From Todiramphus chloris collaris (lineage: Eukaryota > Chordata > Aves > Coraciiformes > Alcedinidae), in the NCBI GenBank assembly GCA_025345505.1, contig JANVCC010000021.1:28096970-28160969 (forward strand): a stretch of DNA of 64,000 nt. Direction: 5' to 3'. Positions 33,901 through 48,600 of the stretch are shown here, piece by piece (the stretch's first letter is position 1; each line of letters starts with the position of its first letter). The notes under the pieces were generated by a model. It saw only the letters and a list, made by a program, of their open reading frames with translations, made no database searches and had not been told where the DNA came from. The position numbers were made by a program, and so were the translations under genes.

Positions 33901-36900
33901 TTTTTGGTTCCCATGAACTTGGCTTCCCAATCTCAAATTTATTATTTGACATGAAATACTACAAAAGCATATAAACCAATAAAGAAATGATGAGCTTTAA
34001 GAATGCCAGAGATGAATTCTGAAGTTCTTCTCTAAACACAACTTGAAAGCACAGTCATAAGATTTCCAAATAGTTCTCAATATTTTTGCAAGTGTCAAAC
34101 TTCAGAGAATCCACGTGGTTTGTAAATATCACATATAATTGGGGAGAACATGGTACAAGACAACTTGAGTCTCCCAAACCTTTATTGGGATGCCTCTAGC
34201 ATGTGGCAGTGCAGAACTCATGGGTGTTTCTGGAGTTTGCTCAAGCGCTCATAATTTTTTGCTTTATGGTTAACTATTACAGGTTCTCTCATAATCAAAA
34301 TAAGCTTGTAACTCTCAGAAGTGGAATAGGAGATTGTCATTTGTACTCTGCTCCTGAGATTACATGTAACCCTGCTCCTTGGCATACATCAGAGAGGCCC
34401 AGAATGGTAGGACTTGCAGCCTCCCCTAAATGCCAGAAAGTTTTGATGGCTTTCTTGATCTTTTCATGCTCCTGAGCACACAATATGAGCACTTCCAGGG
34501 CCACCTTCTCCCTCACCATTTGGATGTAAAAGAATGCAATAAAAAGTAGCTTGCAGAAGCAAATGGGAGTAGTGGGTATTTGGAAGTTGTGTCCCTGAGG
34601 ACATTCTCCCTGTCCAGTACCAGCAGGAAAAGAGGAAAACCACAGCGAGCATGTGTTAAGTTGCTTACTACCCCTACCTATATTTAAATCTTTTTCCTGT
34701 CACAAGCCATTACGTTGCTTCTCCTTTAGGAGGGGTCTGAAGTATTGTTGGGGATTTTATGAGGAAAATGCCATTGGAGAGGTATTATGCCTTCACCTGG
34801 GGAAGGAGAAGAAAAGGGTGATGGGCAGCGTGGTTGGACTCGCCTCCCTTCAGCCTCCTCTAGTGCGAGGGCAGCCTGCAAGGCTGGTTCTGGTTTGAAT
34901 TTCCTACTGTTTCTAGCAGTCAGCAGGCTGTTGGCTGGGGCATTCCAGTTTGTGTGTAATTTAAGGTATATATTAATTGAAGGATGTCAGTTATTGAGGA
35001 TTTTTAAGGTTTTCAGAAATTAAACCTGTTTCGTCAGTAATGTTAATGGCACAGATAAAACATTTGCATCTCAGCAGAAGCCTTACCTAGCTATTTTGGA
35101 TACATTTCTTGGACTATTTCCCTCGGTTACCTAACTTTCATCCTACTTGTTCAAGGACTGTCAAAGTTTCCCAAACTGTCTGAAGATGTCAGCTAGACAC
35201 ACTGAAAGGTGGCTTGAAATGTTTAAAAGCAAAAATCCTGTAAAACGGAGATAAACGGTGAAGACATTTCTGCTATAGTCATTCAGTCGAAGCTATTTAT
35301 ACTTCAGTCGCTTCTATATTTAATTGTGTTGCAATTTATGTTCCAGTTGGAATACAGCTACAAGATGACGTATTACGCTTTTAAGCAATAACATCGTGCT
35401 GTTCTTTCCTGGAAAAATTAGTAGATCGGATAAATTATGCCATGGTTGGCAGGCAGGATTAATTTTGACAGTAAGCTTTAAAGCAGTATAACTGGAAAAA
35501 AAAATAAGCAGATGAGCATATTTGCTGAAGAATCTGGATTTTCAAATTATTACATGTGTTACAAATTGCAAATTAAGACTACTTGAAAGCATCTCCACCT
35601 TCTCTGCCTGCAACTGTGTTCTTAGTCTCCATGATCTGAGAATGAAAAGGTTTTCTCCTACTAGATCAGAAAATGCTAAGAGTAACTCTCAGCTTTGATA
35701 GCTGGTTGTTTCATAATGCAGTCCAGTAGCCATAACTACCACCAAACTATACGAGCATACATTTTGCTAGTTACCATTAAACAACAAAAAAAGGCAAGAA
35801 AACAATTTTTTTAAAAAAGTGCAAAATTGTAAGGTTTTATGATGTCTTTTGTAATGTTTTTGTTTTCAAATAAGTTTGAATGTTTCTTAAGGGAAGATGG
35901 AACTATAGGGAGAAGCATCACGTGCTGGAGAAAAGCAAACGGCACCAGAACTGCCAGAAACAACTTGGAAACAGCTAAAAAAGAGAAAGCAATTCAAGGG
36001 CTTGTTAACATCTTAAGTTTGGGTATCCAGTGGCCAATTCGCTGTGGCTTTCCACAAGAAAGCTACAGACTAAGAGAAATGCAGAGGCCTGTTTACAAGA
36101 GACACTGACCCGCCTTAGCCTCAACCATAAGCTTTTAGGGTGGTGTATAGTTTGCTGTATTTCACCACATTATTTCACATGTTCTTGCATTTCTATAGGA
36201 TGTGTCCCATACTTTTTTTTATTTTTTTTAATTTCAAACTGCTAAATGGTTAAGTGCTTTCATGCAAGCTTATTTTTCTGAATGGGACATCATCTTAACA
36301 GATCTGTAGCGTTTCCTTTGTGTTGTAACTACAGCAGTGCTTTATCTCCCTATAAATGGAAAAGATCATATCAGACAGATCTAGAATAGCAGATGCAAAC
36401 CAAAAATAATTTAAATTATTTAAGTAATTTAAATTAACTAAGGGCTTCAACTCACAGATGCTGAATATTTGAAAAGTCTAATTAGCATCTTCATTAAATA
36501 ATGGAAACTTTGGCATAGGTTTTTCCTTGGGAAGCAAGGGCTGAGAAAATGAACACCTTCATCAGCCACTGTGTTCTTCATGCACGGTCAAAGCCCTGGT
36601 ATGTTTTGCCTTTAACCAGGCATGTTCACATATTTCTAATTGAGTTGTCAGTGCAGAGCGGGTGGCCTGTGGACATATTCTGCCTCCCAGTTCAGCAAGG
36701 TTAGCTGCATTGAAGCTGCAGGCTCTGCCCTCAATTGCCCTGATGAAAATGGATAAAGTTTGCAGCTATAGGAAAAAACAGTGCAATTGATGGCAGAAGT
36801 TTATTGTTAGATTTCATTTGTCATCAGAAAAGAACATCCCTCCCCCAAAATAAACCAATGACACCAAAAAAACCCACCACTGCAGCTTGATTTTTAAGTT

Positions 36901-36930
36901 TTATGATGAATTAGCAAAACCACCAATGGG

Positions 36931-36950
36931 ACAACAACAACAACAAAAAA
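36931..36950. repeat. (ACA)n simple repeat
   Basis: Five ACA units followed by an A run. A short trinucleotide microsatellite, probably length-variable. Confidence 0.75.
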
Positions 36951-39630
36951 AGACTGTTAAAGAAGGCAGGTTCTCATTGTAGTACCAGAAAGTAAAGTCT
37001 GCCATTTTTATGCAGGCTTTATTTGAAATATCGGGGTATTTTATTTCTTCCCTTCCTCTCTTCATCCCTTCCTTATTTTAAGGTAAATCAGATGAAACTT
37101 GATGTGTACAATGTGTTAGTACAGACACCTAGTAATGTAAAGATGGAAGGGTTGTTTTGTATGTATCCTACACACAGTTGATGCAGTGACTAAAAATTGG
37201 TGAAATCTTTGCCAAGTAAATATCTGTGAGCTGAATGGTCGTAGTTGATCATTAAAAGCCCAGAGCATATTTGGGATAGCTTTTAAAGACGCTGGTCAAA
37301 ACAAAACATCTCGTGATTTGGTATGAGGTTATAAAGGAAAACATTATACAGGACAAGCAGAAATAATTGTAGGGTAAGGGAGGGCCTAAAGTGCAAAAGG
37401 ATTTTCAGTTGGATACTTTTTAATATGATGAAGCAGTCAAACACCCTTCCTCCTACCTAAACACAGGAAAGACAAATTTGAAGCTAATCAAATTAGAAAC
37501 AACGCATTTTGAGCAATCACAGTATTTTTAATTGTGCGTCCAAATCTGAAGTTTGTTTTCTAGAAAAGCAGGATAGAACAAGTTACTTTTCTTAGGCATT
37601 ATTATAATGTTATCTGAGCTTTCGCATCAGAACTGTTTGACCTTCTGTCCTGTCAGTACAGAAAGTTAATTTTTTCAGTGCAAGTTTCCTTTCCCCCAAC
37701 TCATGCAATTACTCATCCTTAATTTTAAGTCATTCTACATGAAGCTCTAGATAGCAAGACTTTGATCATCCTCAATCTCACTTAACAGTATTAGGAAATT
37801 AGCCTAGGAAACCAATGTTTACTTGTATAGGATTGTGGGATTTATTTCTTTTTGTAACCCATAAATTTGTTATTGTTGACACATTTCAGAAATTGACACT
37901 AGTTTTGGTGTTTTCTTTATAGAAACAGGTCCTGTCACATCATTATTTGTCAATCCATACAGAGAAAAATAAACACATATTAGTTGTGTTTTAAAATTAA
38001 TCATACTTTCCAAGCTAGAGTTTTCTGTATGCTGTACCTATGAAATTACCAACAAGTAGGTGGTAGCTCAGCCTTAAATGTTTCTCCAGGTCTGCCATAC
38101 CTGAATTGGGATACTATAGTATCTGTTGTATGCTGGCACAGATCAGTGTTCACAAAGTCAAGAAATGAGGAATGGGACAAGAGCCTTATCAATACAAGAT
38201 TGTATACTGCTTAGTGGGAAAACTTTAAGCACCCATATAAGAGTTTACAGAAGTTAGGTTTTGTGGAGTACAGAGAAATCAAGTTTTCCTGACAAGTGTG
38301 GCTCAGCAACTGTTGCTGGTAATTAAATAGAAATATTCTAGCTTGATAGGCAGATTTTTAGAAAGCATTGAGGTTTGGCCATTGTAATTAATGAGGTTTT
38401 GTATGTCAAGCAGTGCTGCAGGAGTAGCAGCAAGATATAGGGTTTTTTTAAGGAAATGAAAACTAGGAGTACCTCTAAGAGGAAGTTCTTCAGACTTCTT
38501 CAAGTATAAGTTCATGTCTTATTGTGTCTAGAGATGCTTAGAAGCTCAAAAGACCAATTAAAGTAAGGGAGAGTTTAGTAACACACATATGTGGCATATA
38601 ATATTCTAGGAATATATGATGACCAGTTAAACATCACCCTGAAAGAAAGTCAAGGTCCATTAGCATCTCTGAACAACCAAGGTACAATAATAGTTCTTAC
38701 ATCTTTACTGTATTAGCAAGATACAGTTGGAAATTATTATAACAAATAAGTCAGGAAGACATATAAGTATAGCATAAGAATCAGTATTTAAAAAACATGC
38801 AAAATATTATTCAGATTTAAACTCCTATTCTTAAATTAGAAAGTGGTAGTATAGTTAATTTAATGTCAGCTTAAACCAGATTCTAGTTACCATGTTAAAT
38901 TTTTTCCTGCTTCAATTTGGGAATGTAAGAGTGTACCTTAGATCAATAAATTTAGAGATGAATTTCAGGAGCATCCCTTTCTGGCTATCTTATAAACACC
39001 AAGCACTGAAAGTAATTTCACTTACAAAAATGTGTAGTTATATTTTGTGTAATTTCTAGATCAGTGAACTAAAACATCACCTGCTTTCAAAATTAATTGT
39101 GGCACCTAAAAAGCTAAATAAAAAACATCTCTTATTAAGAGGAAAATAATGAAATAACTTCCTGACAGTACTACCTTAAGCAGACATCACCTGTAGTAAA
39201 TATATAAGCTTTTGAATGTGGTATCAGGTGTTTTCTATGTAAAATCTTGGCCCCACCTCCCTAGTGCTCAGTTGCCAGCATTTCTGAGGGATACCAGAGG
39301 ATGCAACATGAGTGTGTTTCTAGCAAAAGCGACGTGCCTCTGTTAACTTTTTACATGTGTTTCAATGGAAATGTATGGTGTCCTTCGGTATATTAATAGA
39401 TACAGAAGAACAGCTTTTGGAAAAGTAAGGAGTTTTTAAATCTCTTTTTCCTTTATATTACAGTAAAGCATAGGTTTTATAAAGCTATGAAAGATAATGA
39501 AGGGACTTAAGCTACTTCAGATTAGTAGCTGTTTTATCATGAAAGTGTTCTACTTTAAAGCTTCTAATAATTTAGTAGAATTTCTCAAGAGCTGACTTGT
39601 ATGATGCCTTGTTTCATTCTCTTGTCCTCT

Positions 39631-39646
39631 CCCCCCTCCCCCCCCC
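39631..39646. repeat. C-rich homopolymer tract
   Basis: Six C, one T, nine C on the + strand inside an AT-rich region. It has three rather than four clean G3 blocks on the minus strand, so quadruplex potential is weaker than at 26641. Confidence 0.7.
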
Positions 39647-42600
39647 AAATTCTCTTGTCATTGACAATGTGTCAGTGTGGTATGTATCTCTCTTATTACC
39701 CATATCTATATAGTTTTGGTATTTTTATTTAAGTAGCTAAATCCTGACTTGTGTTAATTGAAAAAAAACCACTCTTGTGGAGAATAAATCCATACATACT
39801 AGTGCTTTTGTCCTTAAGATGTATATGTAAATCATTATGGCTGCAGTGAAGGACTTAAGCTACAAGAAGCACATGTCCTGAAGCTATAGAGATGGTCTGT
39901 ATCTTCTTCATGGGAGCTTCTCTTTTCCCATGTAAAATCTGTACTCTAGTCATAAGTTTATTATTTATTGTTTTTCTCTACTCTTTGTTTTTCTGCTTGT
40001 GCTGTTGTGAGACTTTTGTGGCATTGACTTGATGGTAAAACTTCATGGCAACGATGGCAGGGTAGGCTCTTTGGAACAGCTTGCTGTGTGTGTTGTACTT
40101 AAAATGTGTTCTGGAATAGTCCCTTTGGAGAGCAATTAATAGCTTATCCTTCAGTAGGAGACTCCAACTAGAGTAGCTATGTTGTTGGGACATCCATCAT
40201 TTTTGGTTGGAATTTTTATGGCATAAAAGTTTGCATGGGGTGAGTTGAAAACAAAGGAGTGTGAAAGTTATAGGATATGTATCATTATAGATTTACCTAA
40301 ATACGGAGTCTGCCACATGCTTGTGCAGAATGTGATGTTTCTGTACCGAGTAGAGCTGAGACATCAGTGCTGTGGAACTAGTGCTTCAGCGATCTATGAA
40401 AATGGAGGAGATAAAGGAAAGGAGGATTGCTTTGGGCAGGGGGGCCTATTCCTCAAATATTTTGGGATAAGGTGGAGTCTAATTTGATATTCTTCTAGTC
40501 GTATGAGGAGGCAAAAGCTGAAACTAGGAGCAAAATTCCACTGTAGTAGAGAGATAGACTTTAGTGCACTGAGTTAAGCATCAGGCTGTTACCTTCTTGT
40601 ATCCAAAGAGTAAGTACCTAGTACCTTCACTCACTGTCTCTGGGATTTCAATTTGAGGTGTATGTGGGAGGCAACGGTGAAAAGTCTATGATGTTGTATT
40701 TCACAAAACACCACCTTTTTGAAATGACAACTCCATCAGAGTGTATCTCTTCACCAAAACAGCATTTTGGCCTTCAGGTAGGAGCAGGGCTTCTATTTGT
40801 TATGAATCTATTCCCATTAAACTCAGTGTGTTACAGCGGAGTCCTGTCATTCCTGAAGAACAGGACTACCAAAACACTGAGTGTTCATATCAAGAAGTTT
40901 ACAAAGGCTTCACTAGTTTTAACATTCTTGAGGGATAATGATATTGTGAATAGCAGGTGCCTTGCTGGATGTTGTAGTATGGTTTTGAGTGACCGATTTA
41001 ATCTAATTACTGTGAAGCTGATAGCATTAGCCATTAAGGTTGCTCTTGCACAGCTAGCAGCTAGAGTCAGCCCTGCATTGCAGTGGAGTTGTGCAAGCAT
41101 AAGGACGTGATCCTGTCCTTGAAGAGTTTTCCATTTGAATCGACATATATCCTGTTAAAGGCTTTGGAAAGTGGTTCTTGATGCCAGCATGGAACAGATG
41201 GGAGTCTTGTGTTTGAGCTTGTCTAGGCTAGCTCCCTCCAGAGGGTACTGACTGTGTCCACGCTGCCTGGCATCTGCTTGGAGTCTTATCCAGGTCTCTT
41301 GTGGAGCGGTCACAGAGCCACTGAGGATAGGTAGGCACTTTGTATGGTTCTGAGTGCCTCAAACATGAGGTTGGAGTTGGCAGCCACAGGAGATGACACA
41401 ATGACACAATGTTGTAGTGATTCTGTCATGTCCTAGGAGTTACCTGAAGGGAGGGTAGGGAGTGAGTGAAAGTGGAAAGCACACTTCAGGGTTAGTGTTG
41501 GAGGTCCAAGGGGAGAAAGGGTCAAATTTGGTGCAATCTTATTGTAAGGGCAGATGATACTTGGCTCAATGCTTCATGTTTGGGCAAACGAACTGGGTAA
41601 GGCAAGGAGAGCCGTCTTGAGAGTGAGTTTGTATGCACAGTGTAGGTGATAGGGGATAGGGCTTTGGGCTGAAATTGGAAGCAGGTGGCAGGCTGAAAGG
41701 CATCAAACAGAACGTTCGAGGGATTTTATTTTCATGACCTTAAGAACACCAGAGAAAATACTCGTTTGCTGTGGATAAGAAGCTAGCCAAGAGAAAGCTA
41801 CCAATTGACTTGGTATGAAGTAGTAACTTGCCGAGGACCTTTTCTTTAAAGGAAGGGTGTGAGGACACCTTTTTGACTGACCACTGCATTTCTCTAGAGG
41901 AACTTAAAGGCAGTTGCAGACACTTAGACTGGTAGTATGAGAAGCAAATGATTGAATTAATCACAGAAAAATCTCTGGGTGCACGAGGAGAGCTTCAGGT
42001 GAAGTTAGTTGTTGGGAAGCTGGCCACACCTAAGAGCAGCAACAGTGTCTGCTTACCTGTGTAAATGAAATAGTCTTAACTATTGAAGAGGTGGTTTCCT
42101 TCTTGATGAAGAGGGAGTTCCTGCAGAGGACAAGTGGGTGATGCTGGACCATCTTCCTCAGCCTGATGAATGTGGGAGTTTAGGCATCCGTTTTTATGGC
42201 TCATTTCCTTTCAATTTACGCACAAAGTAAGAACATGAAGAAATTGTTCATTTAATTGACGTAAAATAGAACATTTGTGAATCATTGTTTATATTGAGCA
42301 GACTGTATCTTTAAATAAAATGAATTAGCTATTCGTAAAGAAAATTTATGTATCCATTTATAAAATATTTCCAGTATTTATTATGCAGGAATGTGACAAA
42401 GCTATGTGCTGGAAATTACCGGGGTTATTCTTTGTGTCAAATAAGGAGTTTGCCAGTGCTTTTTCTAACTGATGACTGAATGCTTCTATGACACTTGGAT
42501 TTCACTGCCTTTGTATTTACTTAATGAGGAAAAACCTAGACTCTGAATTTCAGAGCCAGAATTATTTCCCTAATAGTATCAGGAAATGTTTTCACAATAG

Positions 42601-45600
42601 GGTTGTGAAATTGCCCACTGATGAAAAGCGTCATGATAAAAAAAAAAAACAACATGGTGATCTTTTCTGCCAGGATCAGTGAAATTTCACACTGCGGTTT
42701 AATATTGCTGATGAAATCATTTCTATGTCAGACTGAAAAGAAATCTCAAGCTATAGAGTCGCAACATGTGCTTGGGTGTGATTATGGGATTTGGTTGGTG
42801 ACAGGGCTGGTGTTCTCCTGGCTTGTATGGTTGCTGAGTATGTAGTAAGGATATACTTTTTATTTTTCTTCTTTCTTTTAAATATTACTATTTGACTCCA
42901 AAAAGAATAATAAAAAAACAGTCATTGTCTACCAGTAGGAAACATAGGGATCTGCTGTGGTTCTGCCAGGGACTTCTTTCCTGGGTTATGTGATGCATGT
43001 TTCTCATAGCCTGCAAGAAGGAACATATGCATCACTGATCATGAAATTACAGCAAACACAAAATACTGATTTGAGTCTTGACTTCAGATCTTTTAGAATT
43101 AAATTCTTCTCTGATAGAAGCTGTTTGGTACTTACAATGTTTCTAAGGGATTTCCTGCCCTGTTGTGTTGATACTATGGCTTCTCTGGCATACGGAAGCA
43201 TATAGTTAAGTGAGGCTCAGTGTGCTGCAGGGGTAACAAGGTCAAGCACTGAAACCAAGCTGCAGCTGAAGAATCTGTTATGCAAGTACTGATGGAAACT
43301 GCACTTGGTTATGAGCTACAGGCATTAAGAAGATAGAATAGTCATGAGAATGGGGGAAGAATCAGATAAACCATACATTATTTCTCACAACATTTACTTT
43401 TATCTTTGTCTCCTTTGCTTTGCTACAGTTATAAACTACATGTTTTGCTCTGCTGCTTGTTCCTCCTCTTGACTGCATTTAATAGCAGAGGTGGCTCATG
43501 CCACTTTGATGGTGGAGAGTGCATGTGACGTTTGCACAAACACAAACTTTCTGAACGTATGCTTCTGCTATCTGTAGTCTGGTACACCACAGTTACATCC
43601 ACCAGCTTCCGAAGGAGCGCTGTATCTCTTTCATTGACTGCACTGATGAACTCATTTCACTCTTCCAGAAATTTCTGTTTCAAGAAATGTAAACAGAAGT
43701 ATTTCATTCACAAGTGTGGGGTTTAAGAGGTCCAGCAATGAAACTCCTCATAATGTATTTGCATTACATGCCCTAGAACCCTGCTAGAGGAGATGAGGGG
43801 GACAGAAGGATTGTTATTGCAGGGAAAGTTGAAATAGATGTAGACTTCTTTTCTCCAGACTGTATTTTTAAAGGATGATCTTTGCATTCTTCTGTGTTCG
43901 GTCTTGAAGCTGTGTTATAAAACTTTATAAAGAAACCAAGTCTTATTCCCTCCTTTTAATCCTGTATCAATTCATTGTGTCTTTCAATTGACTTGTGAGG
44001 GTTTTATCTCTGGTAAGGCAGGAGATAGCTGGTTTTTTTTTAATTTGCTTTGTCTGTTCCTTTGTCACGTTCAGAGTGCCTATGCAATGTGCATATGAAA
44101 TGGGTACTGCACTTCCACATTCCTACTTCTTAACTTTAGCACTAAAAAGCACTGAGATCTCATGTAGTCATGTACAGTTCCATGCTTTGGCTCTAACTTG
44201 CCTACTGCAACCCTTATATTTAACTGAAGGGTTTCAGCCCTCAGTTATGCTATTTCATTTATCAGAAATGATGAAACCTTAGTTGAAACACATTCTGCAC
44301 TTGTGCAGCTCATGCTCTGTATCCAGTTTCTAGTCATGAAATGCCAAGTACATGCAGCTTCTCAAGTGCTTGCATTTCTCATTAATGCGATAAACAGTTA
44401 CATAGCTATATATGACCTATGTAGAGAAATCTTAGTTCTTTCCTGCCTTCCCCTCTCTTTCACCTTGCCCCTGAGCATCCTCCCAAAGCAGAGCTCTGAG
44501 CCCGTGTCCTCTCCTGCTGCAGCGTCCTGGTGCCACCATAAGGTGTGTCCTGTCCACCCGTGTCCGGAGCTGGATGTGTGAGCCCTGGGCTCACAGGACA
44601 CTTCCCGTGCTGTGTGACAGAGGCGCCTGAAGCTGTTGCTCACAGGGGTGAGCTGTGGCTGGGTATGCTCTTGTGTAGCTGCTTTCAGAAAGAGAAGCTT
44701 TGAAGTGCTTCAAAGAACCCAGTGGTATGTGTACCTTTTGATTAAAAGGATGTTCAGTACAAATAAGAGAATATACTGGAATATGAAGATAAGCAAATTT
44801 CATGGTTGTGAACAATGAATCCTAGGGGAGAGCTGATGGTGACCAGAGTGTACCTAAGCAAAACCGTACTTTCACCCAGTTCATAATGGCTGAATAAACA
44901 AACAACCTTGATTAAAAAGAAAGTGGACCAAAGCACGGCAGTGACTGTTGGTGTTACTGCCCAGGACTAGAAGAGGCAAGTTATGGGTAAAGCTCAGGTC
45001 TTCTGAATTTTGATCAAATGTGTCTCAGTTTAGTTTCAGGCTTTTTACTGCTAATGCCTAACAAATAATGGGACTAGCCTTATCTTTTTAAGTGGATAAC
45101 CTTCCTGAAAATGTTATGTTGAGGTTTTGGGTTTTTTTTTCCTCTGGGAAAAATGAGGTTTGGATTTTGGCTTTCTGTAACGTAACAGAGCTTAGTTCAT
45201 CTTGGGCCAAACACCAGTATTTGATATCAATAATCTTTGACTCCAATATTGCTCCTGGGTGCATTTATCATTTCCATTGTTCCATAACGCAGTGGGGAAA
45301 CCAGTCTTTTAACAATTGTTAGCAGAGTAAATCTGCACACAGTGGGAGCTGAAACTGTTCTTGCAATTGCGTAACAAAACCCCAAAATGCTGGCAGTGCT
45401 CTGGACCTGGAAGGGGATTTTTGTTGGTGAACACTAGCAGTGGTTTCAGGCTGGTGTGCATAGCTCTTTTTCACTCTGTGTGTGGTATTGAGTTACACTG
45501 CACATGCAAAATGTGATCCTTAAAGGATGTGGGTTTATTCTGCTTCCTGCCCCAAAGGGAGTAAATTGTAGGGAACATATAACTGGAAAATTTTGACAGT

Positions 45601-48600
45601 ATAAATTGTAAATTTCCTATTGAATGACTGCTGGTATAAACCTGGGTGATACCTTTGTACTCTGTAGTCAGATCAGGCTTTTCTAGTGTTCAGTGGTGCT
45701 AGTCTCTGCTTTGGAGGGATATATTTTAAAGGAAAAGAAGATGCAGGACATTCCCTGAAGTTTCTTCCTAGTAAGAGCGACTAAAGACAGAATATTTTCT
45801 TCCCTCCTGTACCCCTCTCCCCAATGCTTTAACCACAAGCCATGCTTAGGAACAGCAACATCACTTCCTAAGACAAATAGTTTCAATTAAACTTCAGGTG
45901 AAGATCATTTTGACTTCGAAGGATGAAGATCATTAGAGAAATTTTAGGTATTTCTGAGAAGAGGATGATGTCTCCCCTGTGCCAGTTGGAGCAACCTAGT
46001 TGTTTACACTTGGGAAAGTAAAATTGAAGCTTTTTAGGCTTAGGTATATTGTTGTTGTGTTTATGAAAGACGATGAGACTTTCATATCTTTGGGAAGATG
46101 TGAAAGTGCGCTTTCCTTAGTTCCCTCTCCTGTGTGTACTCTGTCTTTCCAGTCTTCCACAGAAGAGACCTGCTGGCCGTTCACGGGTGGGTGCTTGGGA
46201 TCCTCAGACCTAGTAAATTAGTTCAATGTTATTTAAGTAGATCTCTGCAAAACCCAAGCTCTCATTGGTTAGGCTGCAACACCAGTGTGGAAAACCTTCA
46301 GATGAGCCCCAGGACTGAAAGAGCTGTGGGTCAGAGCATGAGATGCATTCCAGCTCTTGTTCAGACCTGCCTGCTTTGCATCAAGGAAAAGTGCTCAAGT
46401 GCTGGCAGCTCCCCAGTAACTTTGCCATAGATGTGCTTTACTCAAAGCAGTAACACAGCATCTCCTCCTCTACCATGCAGCTGGGGTAAAGCATGTCAGC
46501 ACAGCCAGCCATGGGAGATGTCATATAGAAACTGAGTGTGTAAGAGCATTATGGGGCTTTACTTGAGTGGATTGATGAGGTTGATCATATGCAGATGTAT
46601 ATTCTGTCTTCTTACTGATTATTGAGATGCTTAAAAAATAAAAGGTAAGTCTCACTTAGCTGAAGACATTGAGCCTCTTTGGTAATACAGCTTGATTCGG
46701 AGGGGCAGGAGTCATAGTTAGAGAGGGATTTCTTTATTGGGAATTGATCCATTTTTCATGCAATGAAAATTTTTCATGCAGTATATGCATAAGCTTTCTA
46801 ATGTGATCTCTCGAGTATCTCAAGCATTTATTTCAAGTTAGTAATCTATTCCAGAAATTCCGTCACTTCCTCTAGGATGGTTGCATGTTTTCTTTCAGGT
46901 AGTGGGATTGTTTCAAACTATTTTAAAAGGATCCACGAGGTGATGGTGTATTTCTCTGACTGTATGGTTCCAAGTACTAGGATTTGGGTGACTTCTTAGC
47001 CTGAGTCTTATGGCTAAGAATAAATGCTCCACCCACAAGAATAAATTTGCCTGGTCTCAGTCATCTGAAAATGCTTTTTGTCCTGTGTGCACTTGGTTAG
47101 TTTGTATTTCATAATGGGAGCAATTGCGTGGAATACCTCTATCAGCATGTTTATCTGGTGCACAAGACCTATTTATGTTTATGGTTTTGGAGAGACTGCC
47201 AGACGGAATCACTGATGCAGTATTACGAAATATTATTGTTACAAGATAGTGGTTCCCTTGACTCATGGCCATTTTCAAGAACAAAATCCAGGTATGGACT
47301 TACCTGCTGCCAGGTAGTGTCTGGCTACATATCAGTAGCAGAATGATGTTCTTTTAGTAGACCTGTAGTTTGGGGAAAAAATCATGACATCTTTTAGAGT
47401 ATTTAATGGCATGATAGTTGGCACTTGTGACTGAAATAAAGGCGGTTTCTGCTTTAGGCTGTATGGCTGACAAGGTGTATTCTTAGTCCCATTATTGGTC
47501 CTTTTAAGTAGGAGGTGTAAGGAGTAACTTCTGCCACTTGGCATCAGAGTGGGCCCTTAGTAAGAACCAGATCTTACTACTGCTTGTGAAGCTTTCCCCA
47601 AAGAACTGAAAAACTGCTGGCTGCTGCTTTTCTTCCTTTGTTGCAGAGACCAAAATCTCCTACTAATTTTTTGCAGGCTTCCTAAAAGTATGTTTTTGAC
47701 TCCTGCCATAATATTTAATGAAAGGCTGTCATAGGCAAGGTCTAAAGCTGTTAAAAGATTTAACTCTGAATGCATTCTTGTCATTTAAAGTTAAAGTTAG
47801 TTCTTCACTGTTACCCAGATATTTCTTCTTTGTGACTGGGCTGTCTCCATCGCTGTAGTTATTTCTTGGATAATATCTTTCTATTCACAGATGGGGGAGA
47901 GGAGAAAAGAAGCAGCAGGGGGGACAGTCGAAGTTAGTACAGGTAGTGTTACACTAGACAAAATGCTTGAATAGTGGCACTTAGAACCAAAAAATTAACC
48001 GATGCAGTGTAGCTTGGCTTCATGGGGCCTTAGCAATGCCTTGTTTCCTAGATTATGGCATTGGAAGATGTTCAGGTTGCCTTCACAGCGCCATGCAGAT
48101 TCCAGTGAACTGGAATTCCCACAGGTTACTTCATTGTCATCATTTGCAGTTAACCCTCTCTGAGCTCATTTGCATAATTTCTCCCACACACACCTAATTT
48201 TTGTGTTGTTAGAAGTCAAATTGGCAAAGATGATCTCTCCTACAATTGAAGTCCTTTGTATGATTTGAACCTAGATACAGAATTTCTTTTTTACCTTTTT
48301 TTTTCATTTCTCTTCCAAGTTTAGATAAAAAACACCAACTTTCCATCCTCTAGTAGTTCAGACAGAATAATTTGAAAGACATGTTACATTCAGTTGGCAA
48401 GGGTTTCTCTTTTGCAGACCTGTTGAGTCTTGGTATTTTGGTTTCTCTTTTCAGATCTGATACCTTTTGGCTTTTGTCTAAAATAAGAAAAAAACCAACC
48501 CAGCAACCCAGAAAGGCTGAAATAAAAGAATTTAAGATTCTTTGTGTTTCTTCCTCAAGTGGGGGGTACTAAATTGGAGAAACTGACTTCAGAGTGCAAA

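Noticed and set aside
40658-41110. 150-codon + strand open frame in intron 1
   Set aside because: No recognisable domain, no clear splice or promoter context; the FEMTTP phrase recalls COMMD6 (FEMTIP) but the rest does not match.
41676-41690. CTCF-like AAGCAGGTGGCAG
   Set aside because: At least three mismatches at the motif ends; indistinguishable from a chance E-box.
44430-44640. Locally GC-richer stretch that might be another copy of the LTR-like repeat
   Set aside because: It lacks the recognisable end phrases seen at 56080-56545.
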